A stretch of DNA of 64,000 bases from CBDDEC01 sp965198045 (GCA_965198045.1 CBDAOL010000010.1:62001-126000), one strand, 5' to 3'; shown: positions 53,605 through 62,998, numbered from the stretch's first letter. Translations and numbers: made by a program. The notes: generated by a model not told the origin, from the letters alone.

Positions 53605-53826
53605 CTATGTCGTCAGTTGCCGCAACAGTGCTCCTTCGTCGACGAACTGGTCGATCGCGACCGCGATCGATTCGACCTCGCCACCGGCCGGTGACGGCAC
53701 CGGTGTGAGCATCTTCATCGACTCGATCACGAGGATCTCCTGATCCGCGTTGACCGCGTCGCCGATCGCGACGTGGATCGCGGCCACCCGGCCGGGCCAC
53801 GGCGCCGTCACGTCGAAGGTTGCCAC
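53605..53826 (-). CDS. free biotinyl carrier (BCCP-like) domain protein
   Basis: A 73-residue protein consisting of one biotinyl/lipoyl domain: VTAPWPGRVAAIHVAIGDAV, the biotinylation site ESMKM (Lys) and the second hairpin PSPAGGEVESIAVAIDQFV. Such small carriers serve multi-subunit acyl-CoA or pyruvate carboxylases. No carboxylase is adjacent; the carboxylase genes at 30-35 kb have their own carrier. It starts at GTG 53826. The gap 53365-53604 holds no confident gene. Confidence 0.85.
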   Translation of the reverse strand: MATFDVTAPWPGRVAAIHVAIGDAVNADQEILVIESMKMLTPVPSPAGGEVESIAVAIDQFVDEGALLRQLTT

Positions 53827-53977
53827 TCGCTGCCCCTTGCGCGCCGCGGCCTCCGCGGCCGCGTGCCTGGCCGTGACGCACGTCGGCGTCGACTACTCGG
53901 TCATGGAGCGCCTCGATCGCAGCGAGTCCCGCTCAGGTGGGCGGCGGCTCGGCTGAGAGTCCGGAGACCGCCGACGC

Positions 53978-55375
53978 CTAGTCGAGGCCGAGCTCCCGCT
54001 CGAGGTCACCGATCACCTGATCGAGGCCGTCTACCAGGTTGTCGGCCTCTTCACGGTTGATCACGAGCGGCGGCGCCACCTGAATCGACGCGCCGGCGCG
54101 AGTGAGCAGGCCGTGCTCGCGCATCAGTCGCGGCATGCGATGGCTGAGGTCGTCGTCCTCCGTGAACTCCTCGCCCGTATCGGGGTTGCGTTTGAGGTCG
54201 ATCGCCCGCATGAGGCCGATGCCGCGCGTGTCGGAGACCACGTTGTGGCGTGACTTCAGCTCGTCGAGCTGCTCGCCAATGTAGGCGCCCGTGCGCGCCG
54301 AGTTCTCGACCAGCCGCTCGCCCTCGATGATGTCGACGTTGGCGAGCGCGACGGCGCAGGACACCGGGTGCGCCCCGAACGTCGAGCCGCCGACGAGCGC
54401 GTGCTTCCGCTCGCCGACGAACCCCTCGACGACGCGTTGTGAAGCCATCACCGCCGCGATCGGGGCGTAGCCGGAGGAGAGCCCCTTTCCCACCGTCATG
54501 AGGTCGGCCTCGATCGGGAAGTGATCGATGCCAAACCACTCGCCGGTGCGGCCGAAGCCGTTGATCACCTCGTCGGCGATCAGCAAGATGCCGTGCTCGT
54601 CGCAGATCTCGCGAATGCGCTCCCAATAGCCCTCGGACGGCATGTGCGACCCGTTCGATTGGGAGATCGGCTCGGCGATGAACGCCGCGATGGTCTCGGC
54701 GCGGTGGAACTTCACCATCTCCTCAATGTAGTTCGCCCAGAACATGTCATCGAGGCCAGTTGTGTCGTTGCTGAGCTTGCCGAGCCCGGTGCTGTTCGGC
54801 ACCGGCACAATGCCGGGAACGAGCGGCTCGAACGGCGCGCGGTTTACCGCCGGCGAGCCGTTAACGCTGAGCGCGCCGGCCGTGACGCCGTGGTAGGAGC
54901 CGATACGCGAGATCACCTTGTAGCGCCCGGTCTCGCCCCGGTTGTAGTGGTATTGCTTCGCCATCCGGATCGCGTTCTCGACCGCCTCGGAGCCGCTCGT
55001 CACGAAGTAGAACTTCGTGATGTTCGTGGGCGTGACGTCGGCGAGTTTGCTGGCGAGGTCGACGGCGGGCCTCGTCGCGTAGGCGAAGGGGCTGGCATAG
55101 CCGAGCCGGCCCATTTGGGCCCTCGAGACGTCGGCCAGCTCCTGGCGGCCGTGCCCCACCGCCACGACCAAGAGGCCGGATATCGCGTCGATGTAGCGCC
55201 GGCCCTCGGTATCGGTCAGGTAGATACCGTCGCCCTGATCGATGACGAGCAACTGGCCGTCCTGGGCGAGTTCGTTGTACTGCTGCGTGTGCACCCAGAG
55301 GTGGTCCAGGCCGCGGCGCACGTAGTCGTCGATCTGCGCGCGCGTTAGCGGCCCCGGCTCGGCTGTCTGCGTCAT
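53978..55375 (-). CDS. class III aminotransferase (omega-amino acid/aspartate aminotransferase family)
   Basis: A 465-residue PLP enzyme: YVTSGSEAVENAIRMAKQYH-type phosphate loop, SRIGSYHGVTAGALS, the Asp that binds the pyridine N (LLIADEVINGFGRTG), the Schiff-base Lys (MTVGKGLSSGYAPI) and GGSTFGAHPVSCAVALAN. It moves amino groups from omega-amines or beta-amino acids to a keto acid. A second gene at 61052 encodes a close paralogue. ATG 55375 is conserved as MTQTAEP in both. Confidence 0.92.
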   Translation of the reverse strand: MTQTAEPGPLTRAQIDDYVRRGLDHLWVHTQQYNELAQDGQLLVIDQGDGIYLTDTEGRRYIDAISGLLVVAVGHGRQELADVSRAQMGRLGYASPFAYATRPAVDLASKLADVTPTNITKFYFVTSGSEAVENAIRMAKQYHYNRGETGRYKVISRIGSYHGVTAGALSVNGSPAVNRAPFEPLVPGIVPVPNSTGLGKLSNDTTGLDDMFWANYIEEMVKFHRAETIAAFIAEPISQSNGSHMPSEGYWERIREICDEHGILLIADEVINGFGRTGEWFGIDHFPIEADLMTVGKGLSSGYAPIAAVMASQRVVEGFVGERKHALVGGSTFGAHPVSCAVALANVDIIEGERLVENSARTGAYIGEQLDELKSRHNVVSDTRGIGLMRAIDLKRNPDTGEEFTEDDDLSHRMPRLMREHGLLTRAGASIQVAPPLVINREEADNLVDGLDQVIGDLERELGLD

Positions 55376-55701
55376 CGCGGCCTCCATTCGGGTCCGCGAC
55401 GACTATACATTGGCCCGCTATGGGCGATAGATGAGCGACCCAACCGACGCACGCATCCGCCTCGCCACGCCAGCCGAGGCCAAAGCGATACCTCCAGACG
55501 GCGTCGGCTGAGACCGCGGGGTCTTCCGGCGAACCGAACCAAGCCGGCCGGGGATCGGACATCCACGAGGGGGTTCCCGGCGTTGACGTGCCCCAGTACG
55601 TCTGGTGCCTTGGCGCGAGCTTCGTCGCGATCCTGCACGCTGATGCTGCCCGTTGTGATGATCCGCGCATCGGTTGTTGGCTGGATGTTCTCGTAGGCCA
55701 C
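55372..55701 (-). pseudogene. rhodanese-like sulfurtransferase N-terminal remnant
   Basis: It starts at GTG 55701 after GGGAGGTGA. The first ~55 residues (PTTDARIITTGSISVQDRDEARAK, VLGHVNAGNPLVDVRSPA) match the linker and first strand of rhodanese modules. Then homology stops and the tail is Arg-rich, consistent with a frameshift or deletion before the active-site loop. It lies directly upstream of the aminotransferase on the same strand. Confidence 0.4.
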
Positions 55702-55834
55702 GGTGGTCACCTCCCGCTCGATGGCCGTCTGAACGCTGCCGCCCCGGGGCGGCAGCGTTGCGGCCGCGCGATGATAGCTCGCCGCCAGCCGGGAAGCGGC
55801 CCTGCTAAGCTCGCCGCGTGGGAGGGACGGTCCG

Positions 55835-57142
55835 ATGGCAGGCATCCTCGATGGCGTGCGCGTGGTGGACGTGACGCAGGCGCTGGCGGGACCCGGCGGG
55901 ACGATGTTGCTCGCGGAACTCGGTGCGGATGTGATCCACATCGAACCGCCACCCACGCCTGAGAGCCCGTCGACCGACGATGGCGCCGGGCGCAACCGTG
56001 CGTATCTGAACCAATACCGCAGCAAGCGCAGCCTCTCGCTCGATCTCGCCCGCGAAGAGGCGCGCGAGGTCGTCTACGAGCTGGTCCGCGGCGCGGACAT
56101 CTTCTATCAGAGCCTTCGCTTCGGAGTCGCCGCCCAGCTCGGCCTCGACTACGAGCGCATCCGCGAGATCAATCCCTCGATCGTGTATGTGGAAGTGACG
56201 GCGAACGGGCTCGAGGGGCCGGACCGTCACCGCGTCGGGTATGACCTCGTGGCGCAGGCCGGCTCGGGCAACATGACCGTCGACCCCCGCGACCCCTCGA
56301 TGCCGCTCGGTCAGCCAGCGCCGATCGCGGACGTCACCGCAGTCTGCCTGGGCGCGCTCGGAGCGATCGCGGCGCTCTACCACCGTCGCGAGACCGGCGA
56401 GGGGCAGCGCGTCAGCACTTCACTCCTCGACGGCGCCATGTTGCAGAACATCCTCCGCATCCTCTCGATCGAGCGTGTCGATGCGGGGTGGCGAGAACCG
56501 CAAGTGGTTGCCGCGAGCGCGATGATCGAGGAGGGCGACGGAAGCTACGGCGACGTGCTGGACGTCACGGCGACGGTCTTCGGCGGCATGCCGACCGATC
56601 AGGATCTCGGTCCGCCAGTGAGCCCGTTCGGTTACCACGTCTACTACCGCGCCTACCGCACCGCGGATGGTCTCATCTGCATCGCCTGCCTCAACGACCA
56701 GCAGCGGCGCCTCAACGAGGTCCTTGACCTCGGCGATCCGCGCTTCGACCCGGAGGCCAGCGAGGTCGACCTCGCCTCGGCGCTGGGTGGGATGAAGGCG
56801 CAGGCCGAGGCGCTGTTCCGCACGAAGACGACAGCCGCGTGGCTGACGTTCCTCGACGCGCACACCATCGCGTGCGGGCCGATCCGGCATACGCTCGATC
56901 TGTTCGAGGACGAGCATCTGCTCGCCAACGACATGGTGCAGGTGTTCGACGATCCATACGTCGGACCGATGAGGATGCTGGGCCACCCTCTGCACTTCGA
57001 GCGCACGCCGATGACGACGACGCGGGTGCCGCGCCGCGGCGAGGACAGTGGGCACGTGCTCCGTGAACTCGGACGGAGCGACGAAGAGATCGCGGCGCTG
57101 CGCGCGGCTGGGGCGGTCTTCGACGCGCCGGCGATCGAGTAA
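55835..57142 (+). CDS. CaiB/BaiF (family III) CoA-transferase
   Basis: A 435-residue CoA-transferase closely related to the frameshifted copy at 16870 (shared GPGGTMLLAELGADVIHIE-like start, VTANGLEGPDRHRVGYDLVAQAGSG, CGPIRHTLDLFEDEH, GHPLHFERTPMT). The catalytic Asp is in YDL. GGGAGGGA precedes ATG 55835. This intact copy provides the reference that shows the other to be frameshifted. Confidence 0.92.
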   Translation: MAGILDGVRVVDVTQALAGPGGTMLLAELGADVIHIEPPPTPESPSTDDGAGRNRAYLNQYRSKRSLSLDLAREEAREVVYELVRGADIFYQSLRFGVAAQLGLDYERIREINPSIVYVEVTANGLEGPDRHRVGYDLVAQAGSGNMTVDPRDPSMPLGQPAPIADVTAVCLGALGAIAALYHRRETGEGQRVSTSLLDGAMLQNILRILSIERVDAGWREPQVVAASAMIEEGDGSYGDVLDVTATVFGGMPTDQDLGPPVSPFGYHVYYRAYRTADGLICIACLNDQQRRLNEVLDLGDPRFDPEASEVDLASALGGMKAQAEALFRTKTTAAWLTFLDAHTIACGPIRHTLDLFEDEHLLANDMVQVFDDPYVGPMRMLGHPLHFERTPMTTTRVPRRGEDSGHVLRELGRSDEEIAALRAAGAVFDAPAIE

Positions 57143-57258
57143 CAGGCACGCTGGAGGCGAGATCGGCGACTTCGTGCGATTGTCTGATGATTCCAGGCAA
57201 TCTCTGACGATTACATCCAGCAGACCGTGCCATCACTCCTACGGGGAGGGGCGCGACT

Positions 57259-57419
57259 ATGACGACGACTCGCATATCCACGCGCGGCCGCAACGCCTAT
57301 CTCGCCGGCGAACTCGCGCGGCAGTGGTCGCGCCACTCGAGGCCGCCGTCCGCCTCTCCTATCGGGACCAGCTGGCAGCGATCGAGGACATCGAGGAACG
57401 CGCGGCCGAGGGAGGTTGA
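57259..57419 (+). CDS. small hypothetical protein, frameshifted
   Basis: GGGGAGG precedes ATG 57259. The start (MTTTRISTRGRNAYLAGELAR) continues sensibly only in another frame (VVAPLEAAVRLSYRDQLAAIE, stop TGA 57419), giving ~53 residues if one base is adjusted near 57320. No family recognised. Confidence 0.3.
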
Positions 57420-58215
57420 GGCCCCACGCGCCTCCGGCATCGAGAAGCTGGTCGTCGCCTCGTTGATGAGTGATCCGAGGTGGAGGACGCCTGTCGCTCC
57501 CTGCAGCGCCACGGCATCCCGGCGTACCCCTACGCCGCCGAGCGGCCGGTTGTCCCAACTTGCCGCGGCACTCCAGCGGGCTCGACTCCGTGCCGGCAGA
57601 GCCCTCCGGGCGTAGTGGCCGGAGCCTGACTCGCCGGGAGCAGTGAAGCGAGTCGGAGCTTGCGAACTCGCGCCGGGCTCGCGATGCGCGACTGGAGGGT
57701 TCCGCAGCCGTCGACACGAGCCGTTCGCGGCGCTCCGCGCCGGCCGGCGCCCAAGGTGTCCTCTTTGTTCCGAGATCTCCGGACACATCCTCGCGAGAGT
57801 GGCCACATCTTCGCCTCCCGAGGACGGACTCACGGGTGCGTCCCCGGGTCCGGCGCCCGGTACGGGCGCGGTCGGCGTCGTATTAGCGCAGGTAACCCGC
57901 CGAGGTCACGCCGCAGCCCGTTCTGCTTCGGGGCCGGGGAGCTGGCGAAGGCCGGCTTCCAGATGGGGTGAGAAGGCTGGCCAGTCGAGAGGTGGATCCC
58001 CAGCGGAGGCGGGCGGCGCACACGTTGCCAAGCTCCTCGGCCAGCGCGAACGCGCGCTTCCGGAAGCGAAGGAGGGCATCATCGGTACTTACGGCGGCGT
58101 CTCCTCTCCACGTGGTTCCCCCACGCGAGAGGACGCGCCGCCGTCTGCTATGCGCGACCCGTCGCGATCACTCGGAAGAAGACGGGCTGGCTAGTCGCGG
58201 AAGCCCACAACGAAC
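57420..58215. other. non-coding or degenerate stretch
   Basis: No convincing gene. Around 57474-57550 the plus strand reads SEVEDACRSLQRHGIPAYPYAAERPV, resembling the loop of NDP-forming acyl-CoA synthetases (HGIPAYPYAAERP), perhaps a remnant. A 7-bp inverted repeat GACTCGC/GCGAGTC lies at 57628-57654. The rest shows no conserved reading frame that I can support. Confidence 0.4.
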
Positions 58216-58243
58216 CGGGCCCCCGGTTGTTACCGGGGGCCCG
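58216..58243 (-). terminator. hairpin terminator after the amidohydrolase
   Basis: A perfect 12-bp stem (CGGGCCCCCGGT / ACCGGGGGCCCG) with a TGTT loop, 45 bp past the amidohydrolase stop on the minus strand. There is no T tract. Confidence 0.6.
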
Positions 58244-58287
58244 ATAGAACCCTTGCCGCTGTGCAGCGTGGGAGCTGCCTCAGCGAC

Positions 58288-59511
58288 CTACGCTAGGTGG
58301 TACACACGCGCCGCGTTGTCGTGCAGGATCTTCCGCATCACATCCTCTGGCAGGTCGCCGAAGTGCTCCGAGATGTGGTCGCGCGCGTGGGCGCCGGTGC
58401 CCTCGACGCCGCTCGGCGTCAGGCTCTGCGGGTGCGGGAAGTCCGTCTCGAAGAGGCAGTTGTCCGGGTAGAGCTGGATCGCCGCGCGCGCCGACTCCTT
58501 CTCTGCCCAGAAGCACCCGTAGCACTGCCGCTTGAAGTACTCACTCGGCGTCAGATCCCAGTCCGGGTGCTCCGTGAAGGCGCGCTGCTCCTTCCAGTTC
58601 CAATCCATCATGTCGAGCAGGAACGGGATCCAGCCGACACCGCTTTCGACCGCCACGATGTTCAGCTTGGGGTGGCGGTGGGTGACACCGGACAGGATCA
58701 TGTCCGTGATGTGCCCCGTGTTGTCCAGCATGGTAGGTGGGATGGCCCGCGTCAGCCGAGTTCCCGGGGTCGCGTCGTAGCCCTCCCAGAAGGACAGGGC
58801 GGCGGAGCCTTCGATGTGGAAGTTGACGGCGAGTTCGAGGTCCTCGGCCTGTTGCCAGACCGGCTCCCAGTGCGGGTCCGCCAGGCGCGGCAGCCCGTAC
58901 TCGTCCGTGTGCCCGCCCCAGACGATGCCGCGGTGACCCTTCTTCGCCACGCGCTCCATCTCTTCGACGCACAGGTCCACGTCCCAGAACGGCAGCGCCG
59001 CCAGCGGAATCAGACGATCGGCGTCGCTGCTGCACCACTCGACCAGGAAGTCGTTGTAGGCGCGCACGCAGGCGATCATCAACTCGGGCTCCCCCAACTT
59101 GAGGAAGCGGGCCGAGCCGAAGCCGGCGACGTTCGGGTAGATGATCTGCGCGTAGATCCCCTCCTCATCCATGTAGGCGAGCCGCGGCTCCGGCAGGTGC
59201 GCGCCGGGGGTCGCCTCTTGGAGCGTCAAGGGGTGCGAAGGGTACGGCTGGTCGTGATGGGTGAGTGCGACCGTCGCCACACCCGAGGCCGGCTCCCCGG
59301 CAAAGATCCAGACTCGCTCGCCCGGCTTGTAGCCGTGACGTGCGCCACCCGAGCCAGTCCCCCGTTCCATCACCTCTTCGTAGGAAACGACGTGGGGCAC
59401 CATGTCACCCCACTTCTTGACCGACACTCGGGACGTCCAGAGGTCCTCTGGTTCGGAGACGTGGGTGTCCACGTCAATCACTTTGTAGTCCTCAAGCACG
59501 ACCGGTGGCAT
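58288..59511 (-). CDS. amidohydrolase-family metal-dependent hydrolase (Amidohydro_2)
   Basis: A 407-residue TIM-barrel hydrolase of the decarboxylase-like ACMSD group: the N-terminal metal motif D-x-H (VIDVDTHVSEPEDLW), His in AVNFHIEGSA, and the catalytic/metal Asp in CLFETDFPHPQS. The family performs hydrolysis or non-oxidative decarboxylation of carboxylic substrates. GAGGGAG precedes ATG 59511, with a promoter at 59572-59601. Confidence 0.9.
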   Translation of the reverse strand: MPPVVLEDYKVIDVDTHVSEPEDLWTSRVSVKKWGDMVPHVVSYEEVMERGTGSGGARHGYKPGERVWIFAGEPASGVATVALTHHDQPYPSHPLTLQEATPGAHLPEPRLAYMDEEGIYAQIIYPNVAGFGSARFLKLGEPELMIACVRAYNDFLVEWCSSDADRLIPLAALPFWDVDLCVEEMERVAKKGHRGIVWGGHTDEYGLPRLADPHWEPVWQQAEDLELAVNFHIEGSAALSFWEGYDATPGTRLTRAIPPTMLDNTGHITDMILSGVTHRHPKLNIVAVESGVGWIPFLLDMMDWNWKEQRAFTEHPDWDLTPSEYFKRQCYGCFWAEKESARAAIQLYPDNCLFETDFPHPQSLTPSGVEGTGAHARDHISEHFGDLPEDVMRKILHDNAARVYHLA

Positions 59512-59571
59512 GAGTTCTCCCTCGCGATCCGTGTTGCTTCCCGCGTTTTGCTTCTCGCGCGCCGCGACGTT

Positions 59572-59601
59572 AAATTAGGAGGCTAGTCTAAGAAGTGTCA
59601 A
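59572..59601 (-). promoter_or_regulatory. promoter of the amidohydrolase gene
   Basis: TTGACA (59601-59596) and TAATTT (59577-59572) with an 18-bp spacer (CTAATT at 17 bp) in a locally AT-rich spot, followed by a ~55-nt leader. Confidence 0.55.
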
Positions 59602-59735
59602 CCGCGAGCGGCATTGCAGTTGCGAAAGTATTGCGCAGGCGCCGCCAGAGGCAGGGAACTGTGCTCGCCTCCGTGAGCGCGTCCAGGCCTTCGCAGGACC
59701 TAGGTATCGATCGGCCATGCACCAGGGAGGCCCCA

Positions 59736-60599
59736 GTGCGCTTGCAACTCGGCGAGCACGTCATCGACACGACCGAGCAGGCTGCGATCATGGCAATCCT
59801 AAATGTCTCGCGTGACTCCCCGATCGCACACTCACGGGTCGCCCCTGACGCGGCGCTCGAGCGTGCGCACGAGGTCATCCGGCAGGGTGCGGCGATCATC
59901 GACGTCGGCGCACACTCGACTTCCTCGAAGGCTCTTGAAATCGATGCCCAAGAGGAGATCGAGCGCATAGCCCCGGTCATCGAGGCGCTCGTCCGCGAGG
60001 GCATCCCCGTGTCGGTGGATACGTGGACACCGGACGTCGCCCGTGCCGCCGCCGAGGCTGGCGTGCATCTGATCAACGATGTCACCGGCTTTCGCGACCC
60101 TCAGATGATCGCAGTCGCTTCGGAGTTCGGGCTCCCGGGCGTCGTAATGCACATGCGCGGCCGGCCGCACCGCCATTACGAGGTCGACCAGACGTACGCG
60201 GACGTCGGTTCCGAGGTGCGCGAGTTCCTCCTCGATCGTGCGGCGGCGCTTGAGGCCGCCGGCGCGCCGCAGCCGTGGCTCGACCCCGGCTTCGAGTTCG
60301 GCAAGTCGCTCGAGGACAACCTCCGGATGCTCGCTGACCTACCGCAACTCGCGGACGAGGGATACCCGCTGCTGATCTCGGCCTCACGGAAGGGCTTTCT
60401 CGCTGAGGCGCTCGGCCACGAGAAGCGGCAAGATGCGCCCGGCTTGCTGGAGGCGACCCTTGCCTTCCACACATTGGCCGTCAGTCTCGGCGGAAATGTC
60501 GTGCGAGTACACGACGTGCGAGCGCACAACCTCGCGCTGCGGGTCGTGGGGCGCGCGCTGCCGTTCCTAGGGCGACCGGGCTTCACACCCTACACCTAG
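59736..60599 (+). CDS. dihydropteroate synthase-like protein, divergent
   Basis: A 287-residue TIM-barrel protein with the DHPS skeleton: MAILNVSRDSP, IIDVGAHSTSS, INDVTGF, VMHMRGRP, LDPGFEFGK, SASRKGFL, VRVHDV. The core pterin residues (N in ILNV, D in LDPGF, K in SRKG, R/H in RVHD) remain. Loop 1 (usually TPDSFSDGG) and loop 2 (usually GGESTRPG) are altered to SRDSPIAHS and GAHSTSSKA, which should affect pABA binding. It may be a folate-pathway paralogue with another role. GTG 59736 follows GGGAGG; upstream codons are not family-like. Confidence 0.8.
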   Translation: MRLQLGEHVIDTTEQAAIMAILNVSRDSPIAHSRVAPDAALERAHEVIRQGAAIIDVGAHSTSSKALEIDAQEEIERIAPVIEALVREGIPVSVDTWTPDVARAAAEAGVHLINDVTGFRDPQMIAVASEFGLPGVVMHMRGRPHRHYEVDQTYADVGSEVREFLLDRAAALEAAGAPQPWLDPGFEFGKSLEDNLRMLADLPQLADEGYPLLISASRKGFLAEALGHEKRQDAPGLLEATLAFHTLAVSLGGNVVRVHDVRAHNLALRVVGRALPFLGRPGFTPYT

Positions 60600-60795
60600 T
60601 TGAGGCGCGCGTGGTCGGCAGCGCGCTGCGCCGATCATCACGCCCTGAGCATATCGGGCGTGCGTTCGAGCTTCTCGGGTCTACTCATCGAAGGGTGAGC
60701 CCGGTGCTGGTACGGTGGATCACCGCCGACGACCCTCCGAAGACCAGGCCCCGGCGCCAAGGGATCTCCCTGACCAATATGCCTCGTTACTTGGC

Positions 60796-60945
60796 CTAGG
60801 CCCGATAGTACTCCTCGGGGCGGCTCGCGCCGGTGCCGCTGATGATTCCGATCTGCGTCGTGGCGTGTTCGTACTGATCCACTTTCACGTTCACGACTGC
60901 CGGCTTGCCGGATGCGGCCGCTCGGTCAAGCGCCGGCCGGATCAC
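60796..60945 (-). pseudogene. C-terminal remnant of a TPP-dependent enzyme
   Basis: The minus strand reads ALDRAAASGKPAVVNVKVDQ, then a Gly/Ser tail (GIISGTGASRPEEYY) to TAG 60796. ASGKPAVVNVKVD is the hallmark end of acetolactate synthase/oxalyl-CoA decarboxylase-like proteins. Everything upstream is lost at a junction near 60945. The stretch 60600-60795 holds nothing recognised. Confidence 0.5.
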
Positions 60946-61050
60946 GCTCAACCTCGCGCCCGCCGACGTGCGCCGCGGCGATCAGGTAGCCGACCTCTAC
61001 AGCACCGCGCCGGTCACCGAGAGCACCGGCGGGGACGGCGAAGACTAGCC
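60933..61050 (+). pseudogene. short 3' remnant of an unidentified gene
   Basis: About 38 codons (GRITLNLAPADVRRGDQVAD, then acidic tail) to TAG 61050 on the plus strand. It overlaps the edge of the TPP-enzyme remnant, so two unrelated gene ends meet here. No family recognised. Confidence 0.25.
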
Positions 61051-61051
61051 G

Positions 61052-62455
61052 TTAGTCGAGACCCAGCTCGCTTTCGAGGTCGCCAATCACCTGATCGAGA
61101 CCGTCGACGAGGTTGTCAGCCTCCTCGCGGTTGATGATGAGCGGCGGCGCCACCTGGATCGATGGTCCAGCGCGCCCCAGCAGACCATGTTCGCGCATCA
61201 GCCGGGACATGCGGCGACCGACGTCGTCGTCCTCGCTGAACTCCTCGCCGGCCTCAGGATTGCGCTTGAGGTCGATCGCGTGCATCAGCCCAATGCCACG
61301 CGTGTCCGCGATGACGTTGTGGCGCGACTGCAACTCCTCGAGTTGCTCGCCGATGTAGGCGCCCGTGCGCGCTGAGTTTTCGACGAGGTGCTCGCCCTCG
61401 ATGATGCCGACGTTCGCCAGCGCCACGGCGCAGGCGACCGGGTGGGCGCCGAACGTCGAGCCGCCAATGAGGGCGTGCTTCCGCTCGCCGACGAACGCCT
61501 CGACCACGCGGTCGGATGCCATCACGGCGGCGATCGGCGCGTAGCCCGATGAGAGCCCCTTACCCACGGTCATCAGGTCCGCCTCGATCGGGAAGTGATC
61601 GATACCGAACCACTCCCCCGTCCGACCGAAGCCGTTGACCACCTCGTCGGCGATGAGCAGGATGCCGTGCTCGTCGCAGATCTCGCGGATGCGCTGCCAG
61701 TAGGCGTCCGACGGCACATGCGAGCCGACCGAGGTCGAGGCCGAGATCGGCTCGGCAATGAAGGCTGCAATGGTCTCGGCGCGGTGGAACTTCACAACCT
61801 CCTCGACGTAGTTCGCCCAGAAGAGGTCGTCGAGGCCTGTTTTGTCGTTGCTGAGCGCGCCGAGCCCCGTTGTGTTCGGGACGGGAACGTTGCCCGGCAC
61901 CAACGGCTCGAAGGGCGCGCGGTTCAACGCGCGTGAGCCGTTCACCGACAGCGCGCCGGCGGTCGTCCCGTGATACGAGCCGATGCGTGAGATGACCTTG
62001 TAGCGCCCGGCCTCACCGCGGTTGTAGTGGTACTGCTTCGCCATGCGAATGGCGGTCTCGACCGCCTCAGATCCGGTGTTCACGAAGAAGAACTTCGAGA
62101 TGTTCGAGGGTGTGACTTCCGCCAGCTTGCTGGCGAGGTCGACCGCGGGCCGGGTCGCGTAACTGAACGGATTGGCGTAAGCGAGGCGTCGCATCTGCGC
62201 CGCTGCGACGTTCGCCAACTCCTCGCGGCCGTGGCCGATGGCGACGACCAGGAGGCCACTCATCGCGTCGATGTAGCGGCGGCCCTCGATGTCCGTCAGA
62301 TAGATGCCGTCGCCGTGGTCGATGACGATGAACTCGCCGTCCTCGGCAAGCTCGTTGTACTGCCGGGTGTGCACCCAGAGGTGGTCCAGACCGCGACGGA
62401 CGTAGTCGTTGACCTGCTCGGTGGAGAGGGCGGCCGGCTCGGCAGTCTGCGTCAT
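61052..62455 (-). CDS. class III aminotransferase, paralogue of 53978
   Basis: A 467-residue PLP enzyme nearly collinear with the one at 53978: the same MTQTAEP start, GIYLTDIEGRRYIDAMSGLL, FVNTGSEAVETAIRMAKQY, LLIADEVVNGFGRTG, MTVGKGLSSGY (Schiff-base Lys) and the C-terminus DGLDQVIGDLESELGLD. It carries two extra residues in the SASTSVGSHVPSD loop. Many aligned stretches are identical, indicating duplication with later divergence, perhaps to a different amine. Confidence 0.92.
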   Translation of the reverse strand: MTQTAEPAALSTEQVNDYVRRGLDHLWVHTRQYNELAEDGEFIVIDHGDGIYLTDIEGRRYIDAMSGLLVVAIGHGREELANVAAAQMRRLAYANPFSYATRPAVDLASKLAEVTPSNISKFFFVNTGSEAVETAIRMAKQYHYNRGEAGRYKVISRIGSYHGTTAGALSVNGSRALNRAPFEPLVPGNVPVPNTTGLGALSNDKTGLDDLFWANYVEEVVKFHRAETIAAFIAEPISASTSVGSHVPSDAYWQRIREICDEHGILLIADEVVNGFGRTGEWFGIDHFPIEADLMTVGKGLSSGYAPIAAVMASDRVVEAFVGERKHALIGGSTFGAHPVACAVALANVGIIEGEHLVENSARTGAYIGEQLEELQSRHNVIADTRGIGLMHAIDLKRNPEAGEEFSEDDDVGRRMSRLMREHGLLGRAGPSIQVAPPLIINREEADNLVDGLDQVIGDLESELGLD

Positions 62456-62647
62456 TGTTTGGTCACTCCGCTGCCGCACGACGATACCACCGCTGCCGTA
62501 TCGTCGAGCTGATGAGCGATCGGGATGTCCTCGTGCGCACCGTAAACGCTCGCCGCCTAGTGGTGGCTGGGCGTCGTACCGATCATCCCTGTCAGATCTC
62601 AGACGACCGATCACGCGACGCTAGCGAGCCGTCGTCGGCTGTATCGC

Positions 62648-62998
62648 CTACGCGGCTGCCATCCTCTCGATCAGCGAGCGCCAGCGTGCCAGGAACAACC
62701 GTCGCTGCTCACCGAGCGAGACGTGAGCCTCACTACGAAGCCGGACACGGAAGTACTGACGCAGCTCATCGAACGCGGCGCAGAAGCGGGCCACTGATTC
62801 GAAGTTCCCGAAGCCGAGCATCGGGTAGTAGCGCTGCTTCACCCCGCGATGGCTCTGCTCGGTGTAGTTGTTGAGATACCGCGTCGTCCGGTGCCGTGCC
62901 TTGCCGCCGATGGTCCAACGGATCGCTCGCCGGTAAGCCGCGTGCAGGTCGGTGGTGATGCGTCGAGGCCAGTCGGCGACATCGAGCAGCCGCCGCAA
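62648..62998 (-). pseudogene. IS6-type DDE transposase, 5'-truncated
   Basis: About 116 residues of the C-terminal catalytic half: the second Asp (ITTDLHAAYRRAI) and the Glu in NNYTEQSHRGVKQRYYPMLGFGNFESVARF, typical of IS6/IS26-like transposases. The N-terminal part and first Asp are missing; the sequence beyond 63000 changes frame and is not clearly transposase. No terminal repeats could be identified. Confidence 0.7.
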
